A stretch of DNA of 61,883 bases. Origin: Methylococcales bacterium. Its GTDB lineage: Bacteria > Pseudomonadota > Gammaproteobacteria > Methylococcales > Methylomonadaceae. Below are positions 47,668 through 56,003 of the stretch, piece after piece. The stretch's first letter is position 1; each line of letters starts with the position of its first letter. The stretch covers positions 1 through 61,883 of the forward strand of contig JAPLRW010000259.1 of the NCBI GenBank assembly GCA_026398935.1, in the 5' to 3' direction. Below the pieces are notes generated by a model that saw nothing but the letters and a program-made list of their open reading frames with translations, did not search any database and was not told where the DNA came from. The position numbers and the translations under genes were made by a program.

Positions 47668-48276
47668 AAATTTACAAACACAATCATTCTGCGCCATGCA
47701 GGCTGTCTGTAGAATCGGCTTCTCAAGTAAGGTCGACATTAAGGCATTATCAAATTCACACAATTCAGGGTACTGTTGTGCCAAATCGTGATACACACAA
47801 TTAAACGCCAGTATCGTGGGTTCGGCAGATGAGGTATCAAGCTGGGCATGGTAGCCGAGGGATTGCATGACAGCGACTAGCTCAGTTAGTTTGTCTGTTG
47901 GGCTTTTGTGGCTAAATTGCTGCATTAAAGAGTGCGCCAGCTTAACCCCCAGTTTCGCCATATAACGCTTAAATGCTTCATCACCCATATCTTCTTTAAG
48001 ATCACTTAAGAGTAAATTGCAAAACCAGGAATATTGTTTAGGGAAGTGGTTAATACCCTGTTCGGTTAGTCTGTAGCGTTGCGCAGGGCGTCCATGCGTC
48101 ATGGTCAGTGCATGTTTCTGTATCAGCGCTGTACGTTCAAGTATGACTAAATGCTGCTTAATGGCATTTCTGGAAATATGCAATTGACTCGCCATCTCAT
48201 CAATACTCATGCCATTTTTTACATCAAGCAAGAGCTTGAGTATTTGATCCTGCCGAGAATTGGCTCCCTTAGCCAT
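47656..48276 (-). CDS. SufR-like winged-helix regulator with Fe-S-type cysteines
   Basis: This 206-residue regulator has an N-terminal winged-helix HTH (NGMSIDEMASQLHISRNAIK, wing with GRPAQRYRLTEQG). The C-terminal domain has cysteines at 160, 173 and 201, spaced CX12CX27C (plus C193 and C199), the cluster spacing described for SufR-type [4Fe-4S] regulators. SufR senses iron-sulfur, peroxide or nitric oxide stress. It is divergent from the globin operon, and interlocking inverted repeats lie between them, so it is the obvious candidate to control that operon and itself. Not near suf genes in this window, so it may be a paralogue with a distinct regulon. Confidence 0.85.
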   Translation of the reverse strand: MAKGANSRQDQILKLLLDVKNGMSIDEMASQLHISRNAIKQHLVILERTALIQKHALTMTHGRPAQRYRLTEQGINHFPKQYSWFCNLLLSDLKEDMGDEAFKRYMAKLGVKLAHSLMQQFSHKSPTDKLTELVAVMQSLGYHAQLDTSSAEPTILAFNCVYHDLAQQYPELCEFDNALMSTLLEKPILQTACMAQNDCVCKFLLK

Positions 48277-48352
48277 AGCAACCGCCTATTTTTTTGAACA
48301 CCAAAACGTTGAATAACAATGAATGCGTCTAGTTAAAAAACCGAATACAGAG

Positions 48353-48401
48353 ATTGTAACAATAAGTTAAAAGCACTCTCGTTACAATGAGTATAACTTA
48401 T
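48353..48401. promoter_or_regulatory. Two interlocking inverted repeats in divergent promoter (candidate operators)
   Basis: ATTGTAAC (48353-48360) pairs with GTTACAAT (48381-48388), and ATAAGTTA (48362-48369) with TAACTTAT (48394-48401); both are perfect 8-bp inverted repeats. TAAC-N5-GTTA within 48357-48369 resembles the CAAC-N6-GTTG site type of SufR. The site lies upstream of the globin promoter. Confidence 0.6.
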
Positions 48402-48413
48402 GTAATAAAAATG

Positions 48414-48442
48414 TTGCAAAAGTAATGTGTCGAGCCTACACT
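48414..48442 (+). promoter_or_regulatory. Sigma70-type promoter of the globin operon
   Basis: TTGCAA (48414-48419), a 17-base spacer and TACACT (48437-48442) make a good -35/-10 pair, placed 58 bases before the globin ATG at 48500. It lies just downstream of the inverted repeats, so a bound regulator could control access of RNA polymerase. Confidence 0.55.
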
Positions 48443-48499
48443 ATCTTTTCCAGCATCTGGGCTGGATGAGTTTTTAAAATTAACGCTGAGGAAATTACA

Positions 48500-48889
48500 A
48501 TGAGCGAAGAAGCCACACCGACTAAAGCAACACTGTATGAAAGAATTGGTGGCGAAGCTGCTGTTAATGCGGCAGTGGAGCTGTTTTACCGCAAAGTATT
48601 AAGCGACCATCGCATTAATCGTTTTTTTGCTAACACCAATATGGACGAACAAATTGCCAAGCAAAAAGCTTTTTTCACCATGGCATTTGGTGGCCCGAAT
48701 ACCTACACCGGAACTGACATGCGTAACGCCCATGCCGCTTTGGTAAAAAGAGGCTTGGATGATTCTCATTTTGATGCGGTTATGGAGCATCTTGGTGCAA
48801 CATTGCAAGAATTAAATGTTCCCGCTGATCTTATCGGCGAAGCAGCGGCTATCGCTGAAAGCGTAAGAAACGATATATTAGGCAAATAA
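48500..48889 (+). CDS. Group 1 truncated haemoglobin (TrHbN type)
   Basis: This 129-residue two-over-two globin begins its fold at LYERIGGEAAVNAAVELFYRK. It has the B10 Tyr in ELFYRKVL (Y30), the distal Gln pair in DEQIAKQKAFF, the FGGP turn and the proximal His in MRNAHAAL (H78). TrHbN proteins oxidise NO to nitrate using bound O2. It is the first gene of a three-gene operon; the reductase starts 11 bp after its stop. GAGGAAA gives a normal ribosome-binding site. Regulation is probably by the divergent SufR-like gene. Confidence 0.93.
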   Translation: MSEEATPTKATLYERIGGEAAVNAAVELFYRKVLSDHRINRFFANTNMDEQIAKQKAFFTMAFGGPNTYTGTDMRNAHAALVKRGLDDSHFDAVMEHLGATLQELNVPADLIGEAAAIAESVRNDILGK

Positions 48890-48899
48890 AGAAATCATA

Positions 48900-49904
48900 A
48901 TGAAAAAAATTGTTTTGGGTAATCAAGAAATGTCGTGCCAGAGTGATGAAACACTTCTGGACGCTTTGTTGCGTCATGAGGTTGCTATTCCGTATAGTTG
49001 TCGACAAGGCGTCTGTCAAAGCTGTGTAGTACGCAGCTTGGATGTTGTTCCTCCACTCCTTTCACAACGGGGGCTAAAGGATGTTCAGCAAAAGCAGAAT
49101 TATTTTTTGGCTTGCAAATGTTACCCAGAACACGATATGGAGATTGCGCTAAGCCAGCAAGCGAGTTTTTTTACGGAAGGTACGGTTGTTGGCAAAGCGT
49201 TACTCAATACAGAAACCGTCCTGCTATCAATCCAATGCAATGATGCGCTGGATTTTTATGCAGGACAATTTGTCAATTTGCAACGTGCTGACGGTCTTAC
49301 GCGTAGCTACTCTATCGCGAACAGTCGCCTGCATGCCACGGAATTAACTTTTCATGTGCGACGCTTACCCGGTGGACGTTTCAGTGAATGGGCGCATGGC
49401 GATTTACAGATTGGTGACACGCTAAAAGTTTCTGAACCACAAGGTTTGTGTTTTTACTTACCCGATCGACCTGAACAAAATATGTTGCTGATTGGAACGG
49501 GGAGTGGTCTTGCGCCACTGGCCGGAATTATCAGTGAGGCGTTGCAACAAGGCCATACCGGCGACATTTATTTATTTCATGGTAGCCGAGACAGAGAGGG
49601 TTTGTATTGGATTGAGGAAATGCAGGCTCTGCAGCAACAGTACAGCAATTTTCACTATACGCCTTGTATATCTAATGGTTTGGTGCCAGACGGTTTCGCA
49701 CAGGGCAGGGCAAATGATGTTGCTATGCAGGCGTTACCTAAATTGAATGCTTGGCGGGTATACCTCTGTGGACATCCTGATATGGTTAATCAAACCAAAA
49801 TACAAGCCTTTCTAAAGGGTGCTAGCTCAATCGATATTTATTCAGATGCCTTTCATGTAACGCCGGATCTTACGCCTAGTAGCGCAACCACTACGATCAG
49901 CTAA
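48900..49904 (+). CDS. Ferredoxin/flavin NAD(P)H oxidoreductase (2Fe-2S, FAD, NAD domains)
   Basis: This 334-residue electron-transfer protein has three domains in order. A plant-type [2Fe-2S] ferredoxin uses SCRQGVCQSC and ACKC (C34, C39, C42, C72). An FAD domain shows TRSYSIANS near residue 135, and an NAD domain has GTGSGLAPLAGI (about 196) and CGHPDMV near the end. This is the layout of phenol/methane-monooxygenase-type or flavohaemoglobin-like reductases. Its place 11 bp after a truncated haemoglobin suggests it reduces the haem iron after each NO dioxygenation cycle. A monooxygenase partner is not present. Confidence 0.9.
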   Translation: MKKIVLGNQEMSCQSDETLLDALLRHEVAIPYSCRQGVCQSCVVRSLDVVPPLLSQRGLKDVQQKQNYFLACKCYPEHDMEIALSQQASFFTEGTVVGKALLNTETVLLSIQCNDALDFYAGQFVNLQRADGLTRSYSIANSRLHATELTFHVRRLPGGRFSEWAHGDLQIGDTLKVSEPQGLCFYLPDRPEQNMLLIGTGSGLAPLAGIISEALQQGHTGDIYLFHGSRDREGLYWIEEMQALQQQYSNFHYTPCISNGLVPDGFAQGRANDVAMQALPKLNAWRVYLCGHPDMVNQTKIQAFLKGASSIDIYSDAFHVTPDLTPSSATTTIS

Positions 49905-49963
49905 TAACGCTACGATCTTCACAGTTAATCACTTAAGTTTCTCTAAACTTAAAGGTTGGACGT

Positions 49964-51157
49964 ATGGCTATGCACAGACTTTGGCGCGCCTTAAGCACCG
50001 ATCAAATGCAGTTAAGTTTTAAGGAGCAATTTCTTACTGCGCTTACTTGCTTTACCGCGGTTCTGTTAGCGGGTTTTATCACCCGTCTGCTAGTGCAGGA
50101 TCAAGCACCCTTACTCATTGCGTCAATGGGTGCATCAGCGGTTATTTTATTCGTTATGCCCAGCAGTCCACTGGCTCAACCATGGCCTTTTATCTTAGGA
50201 CACCTACTCTCGGCGACAGTGGGTGTTGTCGCACTGTATTTAATACCCTCAGTTATGTCCGCCGCTGCTACTGCGGTCGGTTTATCGGTATTACTGATGT
50301 TGTTGTTGCGTTGCTTACATCCACCCGGTGCAGCAACAGCCTTAGCACCCATTCTGGGGCACGATCCTTCAAAATTGCTTGATTTTAATTTTGTTCTAAT
50401 GCCAGTAGGCGTTAATGTCATGATTATGTTGGGATTAGCGATTATCTTAAATCGCTTTATTTTACAACGACAGTACCCTATTCTAAATCAACAGCACACG
50501 TTAAAAGCATCAAAACCATTATCCGAAAAAAAGCCTGTAGCGGACTTTTATAAACAAGATATTTTAGAGGCTCTCGCTGGTTTTGAAGGTTTTTTGGATA
50601 TTGGTTACGCTGATCTTAGTAAACTTTTTACTCAAGTGCAATTACTGGGCTATAAACGCAGTCACGAACACATCACCTGCGCAGACATTATGCTGCATGC
50701 TATTATCACCGTTGATTATGATACGGATGTTGAGGTTGCTTGGGCGTTGATGCATAAGCATCATTTGAAGGCAGTGCCTGTTCTGGATCGAGCTAAACGT
50801 GTTATTGGTATTGTGACGCACTATGATTTTCTTAAGTATGTTCAATTAACGCCGTATGCAAATTTCCAAGAAAAGTTTTTGGCCTTTATTCACAAAACAC
50901 CCGATATAACCACCGATAAGCCCGAAGCAATCGGTCACATCATGACCCGTAAAGTTGCAACCCTGCCAGCGTCCGCACACATTGCGGATCTCGTGCCATT
51001 CATGACGGCTAATGGGCATCGGTACGTACCCATTGTTGATGAGCAACAGCGTTTTGTGGGTATGATTTTTCAGCGGGATTTTATTGCCGCGTTATTTCAA
51101 AATAAGCTAATGCCGTCCAAATATCAAGACGATAGATATAGCAACAGACATAAATAG
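49964..51157 (+). CDS. HPP-family membrane protein with two CBS domains
   Basis: This 397-residue protein has an N-terminal HPP transmembrane domain (residues ~20-170: PLLIASMGASAVILFVMPSS, LAQPWPFILGHLLSA, LLLRCLHPPGAATALAPILG). Two C-terminal CBS domains follow (~230-290 TCADIMLHAIITVDYDTDVE, and ~320-380 IMTRKVATLPASAHIADL). HPP proteins have been reported to transport nitrite in plastids and cyanobacteria, and CBS pairs bind adenine nucleotides. It is the third gene of the globin operon (59 bp after the reductase), suggesting that it moves nitrite or a related ion linked to NO detoxification. Confidence 0.88.
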   Translation: MAMHRLWRALSTDQMQLSFKEQFLTALTCFTAVLLAGFITRLLVQDQAPLLIASMGASAVILFVMPSSPLAQPWPFILGHLLSATVGVVALYLIPSVMSAAATAVGLSVLLMLLLRCLHPPGAATALAPILGHDPSKLLDFNFVLMPVGVNVMIMLGLAIILNRFILQRQYPILNQQHTLKASKPLSEKKPVADFYKQDILEALAGFEGFLDIGYADLSKLFTQVQLLGYKRSHEHITCADIMLHAIITVDYDTDVEVAWALMHKHHLKAVPVLDRAKRVIGIVTHYDFLKYVQLTPYANFQEKFLAFIHKTPDITTDKPEAIGHIMTRKVATLPASAHIADLVPFMTANGHRYVPIVDEQQRFVGMIFQRDFIAALFQNKLMPSKYQDDRYSNRHK

Positions 51158-51179
51158 AAGATACCTACAGTCTATCTTC
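51157..51179 (+). terminator. Weak hairpin after the HPP gene
   Basis: GAAGATA (51157-51163) and TATCTTC (51173-51179) form a 7-bp stem right at the end of the HPP gene. There is no strong T run, so it is only a candidate terminator for the globin operon. Confidence 0.35.
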
Positions 51180-51322
51180 GTACTCACCTGCTGAAATAAG
51201 CAGTCGCGCCATAGCTTTTTAATAGTTCTTCAAGCAAATTCGCTCGGCATTAATGGTGTTCTTTATCTATGTGGAAAATACCCTCCAAGATACATGGATG
51301 ATATATTTGCTACTTGTATCAC

Positions 51323-51631
51323 CTATATTTTTAAGCGTTCCACCACTCGACCCTCTTGCAAATGTTCGCTAATGATTTCATCAATATCACTTTTGTCTTT
51401 ATAGCGATACCACGTTCCTTCCGGGTAAATAGCGATGACTGGGCCTTTATTGCATCGATCCATACAGCCAGACTTGTTAATACGGCATTTTCCTTTGCCG
51501 CCTAATTTCAGATTTTTGAGCTGTTCTTTGGCATAGTCAAGTAAAACAGGTGCGTCGTGGTTAGCGCAACAGGCTGTACCGTCTTCACGTTGATGGGTAC
51601 AAAAAAACACATGGTATTGATAATAACTCAT
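51323..51631 (-). CDS. Thioredoxin-like [2Fe-2S] ferredoxin
   Basis: This protein of about 102 residues has the Aquifex/Clostridium-type 2Fe-2S fold. It shows FFCTHQREDGTACC near the N-terminus and CRINKSGCMDRCNKGPVIAI, then YPEGTWYRY, with cluster cysteines spread across both segments. It donates electrons to unknown partners; in aerobes such proteins occur near nitrogenase or hydrogenase genes or stand alone. ATG 51631 is chosen over GTG 51637. It converges on the globin operon. Confidence 0.85.
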   Translation of the reverse strand: MSYYQYHVFFCTHQREDGTACCANHDAPVLLDYAKEQLKNLKLGGKGKCRINKSGCMDRCNKGPVIAIYPEGTWYRYKDKSDIDEIISEHLQEGRVVERLKI

Positions 51632-51883
51632 TGGCACATCTCTAACTGTTATAAAGTTAAATTATACCTGATGCGTTGTATATTACGCATAGGGGATGTT
51701 ATGTATGTACGGGAAATAGCAATATGTCGGAAAAATCTTATTCTTTATAGGAATAAAGAGAATATAATACTTTTAATCATTTGAATGGGGAATTGTGCGT
51801 GATTATTATTCGGACTATTTTTTCATTGAGTTGATATAGCGGAGTGACGTGTATTTACATGAATGTATTTTTGGATATTTAGG

Positions 51884-52555
51884 ATGAAATTAAAATTAAT
51901 ATTATTGGCGCTATTAGGGATGAGTAGTACAGCTCATGCAACATTAACTGATATGCATAACGGTATGGTTTATGATTCCGATCAGAATTTAACCTGGTTA
52001 CAAGACGCCAACGCCGCTGGTGGTGCGATGAGTTGGGCGGATGCCAATACGTGGGCGGGAGGGCTAACGATGGGTGGCGTTTCGGGTTGGCGGTTACCTA
52101 CTATTAATACGGCTAGTACGCCCGGTTCGCCCATGTTCCCTAATGCAGGATGCCCTCTTTCTGGTGGATACTGTGGTTACAATGTCGATACATCAACGTC
52201 TGAATTAGCGTACATGTTTGATGATAATTTAGGCAATGTATCCACTGTCGATTATAGCGGGAATTTCGACTCTTCCGGTGGCCTAACACATACTGGGCCA
52301 TTTTCCAACTTGGATGCAACGGCATACTGGTCAAGTGTTGGTTCGGCACTCGATCCTAATGGGGCGTGGACGTTTAATATGTTACAGGGCTCACAGGGAT
52401 TGGCGTTTAAAAGTAATGGGTACAGTGCTTGGGCCGTTCATGAGGGGCAGGTCAGCGCGATTCCCGTGCCAGCAGCGGCTTGGTTGTTTGGTGCTGGTTT
52501 AATCGGATTAGTCAGTTTAAAGCGTAATGCAAGTCGTCGCGTGTTTGCACGCTAA
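51884..52555 (+). CDS. Secreted DUF1566-type protein with PEP-CTERM tail
   Basis: This protein of about 223 residues has a signal peptide (KLILLALLGMSSTAHA) and a DUF1566/Lcl-like domain (DMHNGMVYDSDQNLTWLQDA, GWRLPTI, DATAYWSS, AWAVHEGQ). A C-terminal sorting tail ends IPVPAAAWLFGAGLIGLVSL followed by KRNASRR. Such tails target proteins to the exosortase system for cell-surface processing. ATG 51884 follows GGATATTTAGG. Unlike the 36-37.7 kb DUF1566 gene, it is intact, is more diverged in sequence and has this tail. Role unknown, possibly surface or exopolysaccharide matrix. Confidence 0.82.
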   Translation: MKLKLILLALLGMSSTAHATLTDMHNGMVYDSDQNLTWLQDANAAGGAMSWADANTWAGGLTMGGVSGWRLPTINTASTPGSPMFPNAGCPLSGGYCGYNVDTSTSELAYMFDDNLGNVSTVDYSGNFDSSGGLTHTGPFSNLDATAYWSSVGSALDPNGAWTFNMLQGSQGLAFKSNGYSAWAVHEGQVSAIPVPAAAWLFGAGLIGLVSLKRNASRRVFAR

Positions 52556-52677
52556 TAATGTCATATGTATTTCAGTTAAACACTGGCCATAGCGTAAGGT
52601 CGTAACTTATTTTTGTACAGTGTTGCTGAAGTTTCATTGTTAATTGAACACCTGGCGTATAATCATCAGCTATTTTC

Positions 52678-52710
52678 AAAGGGTTTGCTTAATAGTTAAG
52701 CAAACCCTTT
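52678..52710 (+). terminator. Perfect 14-bp hairpin after the DUF1566 PEP-CTERM gene
   Basis: AAAGGGTTTGCTTA (52678-52691) pairs exactly with TAAGCAAACCCTTT (52697-52710) around a 5-base loop. It lies between the PEP-CTERM gene and the helicase. Following T-richness is modest, but the stem is strong enough to act as a transcription stop. Confidence 0.55.
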
Positions 52711-52753
52711 GTACTGTTGAGTCTTAATAAAAACCCTGTGTTTGTTGTTATTC

Positions 52754-54664
52754 GTGAATAAAATATCTGCTTTTTTTGGCCAAAACGGTGACTTATCGAC
52801 CGTTGTTGAAGGCTATCTTCCTCGCCCCGCTCAAGTCGAGATGGCCATTGCTATCCAAAACGCTATTAATACAAAACAAAACTTTATTGCCGAAGCCGGG
52901 ACGGGCACAGGTAAAACCTTTGCTTATTTAGTACCGGCTATCTTATCGGGTAAAAAAGTTATTGTCTCGACGGGTACCAAAAATCTTCAGGATCAGTTGT
53001 TTAATAAAGATTTGCCGATTATCCGTAAAGCGTTAAAAAGACCATTGATTACGGCTTTATTAAAAGGACGCAGTAATTATTTATGTACCTATCGCCTTAA
53101 ACAAGCGCTCGCCGCAACGCAAGGTTTTGAACGCGCCGATGCGGATGCCTTGGCTAAAATAAGTTCTTGGGCTAAACGCACTAAGACCGGTGAAATCTCC
53201 GAAATGTCCAGTTTGGCGGAGGCTAATCCTATCTGGTTTCAGGCAACCTCAAGTATTGATAATTGTTTAGGGCTGGAGTGCCCCGATTATGCGGAGTGTT
53301 ATTTAGTTCAAGCACGTAAAAAAGCCCAAGAAGCAGAAGTGCTGGTGGTTAATCACCACCTATTGTGTGCAGATTGGTCGATACGGGACAATGGTTTTGG
53401 GGAATTATTACCGGATGCTGAGGTGGTAATTATCGACGAAGCGCATCAATTGGCAGATACGGCGTCTAATTTTTTAGGCATTAACATCAGTGCCAAGCAA
53501 CTTAATGATTTGTCGATGGATGCTTTGGCGGAGTATTTTTCCGACGCGACGGATATTCCAGACTTGCGTACCGCAGCGGAAGATGTGCAGTTTGAGCTTA
53601 AAAATGTGCGACTAGCATTTGGTACAGAAATGCGCCGTGGCGAATGGCGCGATATTGAAGATAATCCAAAAATCATGGCAGGATTAGACGATCTTGCCAA
53701 GCAAATGCGCCGTTTAGCGGATCAGTTAAAAATAGCCTCGGTTAAAACCAAGGGGCTGGATTCTTGTTCAAAGCGTGCTGATGAGTTGGTGCAACAATTA
53801 CAGAGCGTCATGGATGATAAGAAGGGGCAATGGATACGCTGGTACGAAACCTATAAACAGACCTTTACATTAAGTCGGACACCGTTGGATATTGCCATGG
53901 AATTTCAGGCATTTATGCAACAACATAAGGCAACTTGGATTTTCACGTCGGCTACCTTGAGTGTGGCAGATAAATTTGAACATTTCTCTAAAAATCTAGG
54001 TATAGAGGCTACGTGTAACAGCTGGGGCAGTCCTTTTGACTATGAGAATCAATGTCTGTTTTATCATCCTAAAGGTTTACCGCAGCCTGTTGATCCTGAT
54101 TTTACGGCTAAAATTGTTGAATTTGCATTGCCCGTGTTAAAAGCCAGTAAAGGTAGGGCGTTTTTTTTATTTACCAGTCACCGTGCGCTCAAACAAGCGG
54201 CTGAGTTATTGGCGGATAAAATTGATTACCCGTTGCTTATTCAAGGCAGTCACCCTAAAACCTTGTTGCTGGAAAAATTCAAACAACAAGGTAATGCGAT
54301 CTTGTTAGGAACGTCTAGTTTTTGGGAAGGGATTGATGTGCGCGGCGAAGCCTTGTCGTGTGTCATTATTGATAAGTTACCGTTTGCATCGCCGGGCGAC
54401 CCTGTATTAAAAGCCCGATTAAATGCTATGGAGCAACAGGGACGTAATCCTTTTTTTGAATACCAATTACCTGCCGCAGTCATTGCTTTAAAGCAGGGCA
54501 TAGGCCGGTTAATTCGTGATGTGAATGATCGCGGTGTATTGATGGTTTGTGATCCACGATTATTAAAACGCAGCTATGGGCAAATATTTTTAGACAGTGT
54601 CCCGGCGATGAAACGAAGTCGTGATATAGCAGATGTGGAGGCTTTTTTTAAGGAGAGTGATTGA
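52754..54664 (+). CDS. yoaA: DinG/YoaA-family DNA helicase
   Basis: This protein of about 636 residues is an XPD-like superfamily 2 helicase. Walker A is EAGTGTGKTFAYLVPAI, an Fe-S cluster set is suggested by YLCTYR, CLGLECPDYAEC and nearby Cys, the DEAH box is VIIDEAHQLAD, and the C-terminal motor ends FWEGIDVRGE and GIGRLIRDVNDRG. Such helicases resolve R-loops or act with DNA polymerase III chi in damage repair. Start is uncertain: GTG 52754 or TTG 52742. YoaA and DinG are close relatives; the length favours YoaA. Confidence 0.88.
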   Translation: MNKISAFFGQNGDLSTVVEGYLPRPAQVEMAIAIQNAINTKQNFIAEAGTGTGKTFAYLVPAILSGKKVIVSTGTKNLQDQLFNKDLPIIRKALKRPLITALLKGRSNYLCTYRLKQALAATQGFERADADALAKISSWAKRTKTGEISEMSSLAEANPIWFQATSSIDNCLGLECPDYAECYLVQARKKAQEAEVLVVNHHLLCADWSIRDNGFGELLPDAEVVIIDEAHQLADTASNFLGINISAKQLNDLSMDALAEYFSDATDIPDLRTAAEDVQFELKNVRLAFGTEMRRGEWRDIEDNPKIMAGLDDLAKQMRRLADQLKIASVKTKGLDSCSKRADELVQQLQSVMDDKKGQWIRWYETYKQTFTLSRTPLDIAMEFQAFMQQHKATWIFTSATLSVADKFEHFSKNLGIEATCNSWGSPFDYENQCLFYHPKGLPQPVDPDFTAKIVEFALPVLKASKGRAFFLFTSHRALKQAAELLADKIDYPLLIQGSHPKTLLLEKFKQQGNAILLGTSSFWEGIDVRGEALSCVIIDKLPFASPGDPVLKARLNAMEQQGRNPFFEYQLPAAVIALKQGIGRLIRDVNDRGVLMVCDPRLLKRSYGQIFLDSVPAMKRSRDIADVEAFFKESD

Positions 54665-54802
54665 TTTTGTTTGCTAATGAATGCTAAAAAACCTCGCCAT
54701 GCCTGCATTACAAAAGCGTTTCATGCTTTAGCTGTAAAACCGTACGGGCATTATGTTATAGTCTGTATTTTAAATTCTTAATAAAAATAAAAGGCACACG
54801 CT

Positions 54803-55192
54803 ATGTTACTTAGAACACTACTGATTGCTTTAACAATGACAGTTTCTGTTTCCGCATTGGCGGATGTCAAATTAACCGAGGCTGACATCTTAGGTGAATG
54901 GAAAATTGATGCCGAATCTATTAATGCGGATGGTTCGGATGCAAAAGAATTATCCTCTATTTGGACATTTCGTAATGATGGCACGATGGAAGGTGTTTCG
55001 GTAGATACCAATAAGCATGCAAGAATTTCTGAATTTCGTGCGGTTATTAAATACAGTATTGAAGATGGTAAGCTGAATAAACAAAATTCACCCGGACGCT
55101 CTAAATTTGATCTTTGTACGGCTACTGAAAAAAATGGGCCTAAAATGACCTTGGAATGTAACCATATTTATTTTTTCATGACCAAAAAATAG
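54803..55192 (+). CDS. Small secreted protein of unknown function
   Basis: This 129-residue protein has an N-terminal signal peptide (LLIALTMTVSVSALA, cleavage likely after ALA). It is followed by a compact beta-rich domain (EADILGEWKIDAESI, SIWTFRNDGTMEG, YFFMTKK end) with a lipocalin-like 'GEW.I' opening. I do not recognise the family. It lies 138 bp after the helicase gene and 43 bp before the HAD gene. Confidence 0.6.
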   Translation: MLLRTLLIALTMTVSVSALADVKLTEADILGEWKIDAESINADGSDAKELSSIWTFRNDGTMEGVSVDTNKHARISEFRAVIKYSIEDGKLNKQNSPGRSKFDLCTATEKNGPKMTLECNHIYFFMTKK

Positions 55193-55235
55193 TACCCTAC
55201 TTTAGGGTAATTGCTGGTGGCCAGAGATTGTTTTC

Positions 55236-55832
55236 TTGAATATTCTCGTTGATCTTGGCGGCGTTGTTGTAACGTGGCAGCCTGATACGTTGATTGCGCA
55301 ACACTTTGCTGAGCCATTGATTCAATCCCGTGTAAAGGCAGGCTTTGTCGGGCATGCTGATTGGCTTGAACTGGATCGCGGTACATTACCCAGACAAACG
55401 GCTATTGAGCGCGCCGCATGTCGCACGGGCGTGTCGGAAATTGAGGTGGCGCAGCTATTGTCCGCTGTGCCATCTGCGTTAGTACTTATTCAAGAAACAG
55501 TGGTGTTGCTACATCGATTGAAAGCGCAAGGACACACCTTGTTTTGCCTTTCTAATATGCACCATGAGTTTATCGAGTATTTGGAACAACGCTACGATTT
55601 TTGGGATGTTTTTAGTGATGTCGTTGTTTCGTGTCGCGTGCAATTATGTAAGCCAGAACCTGAAATTTTTGAATATATTTTAGGCAAGCATGCACTAAAC
55701 CCTTCAGAAACCTTGTTCATTGATGATACGGCGCTTAATTTAACGGCTGCCGCCACATTGGGTATACAAACGCTTCAGTTCGAAAGCCCGCTACAATGTG
55801 AGGCGCGTTTAAAAGAATTGGGTTGCTTATGA
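55236..55832 (+). CDS. HAD-family hydrolase (YihX-like)
   Basis: This 198-residue HAD phosphatase has motif I LVDLGGVVVTW, cap helices (residues ~15-85), motif II LFCLSNMHHEF, motif III lysine in CKPEPEIFEYIL and motif IV LFIDDTALNLTAAATLG. This pattern matches the YihX/haloacid-dehalogenase-like subclass acting on sugar phosphates; the YihX first-motif GG variant is seen. Start is TTG 55236 with no strong ribosome-binding site. It is followed by a gap before fae. Confidence 0.82.
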   Translation: MNILVDLGGVVVTWQPDTLIAQHFAEPLIQSRVKAGFVGHADWLELDRGTLPRQTAIERAACRTGVSEIEVAQLLSAVPSALVLIQETVVLLHRLKAQGHTLFCLSNMHHEFIEYLEQRYDFWDVFSDVVVSCRVQLCKPEPEIFEYILGKHALNPSETLFIDDTALNLTAAATLGIQTLQFESPLQCEARLKELGCL

Positions 55833-56003
55833 GGGTTCGTATAGCATCCCTTTCAATAGTAAACCATCGTTCAATTAAAGGCACGTAGAGCGTATTTTTT
55901 TTGGTGTTCTTGGTCAACTAACAAGATTTGCGCCGGAATAGTGTCCTCCTTTCTGTTTTCAGCGTAGAATGCCCTCTTTTTATCACCATACTTAGGAATT
56001 TTT

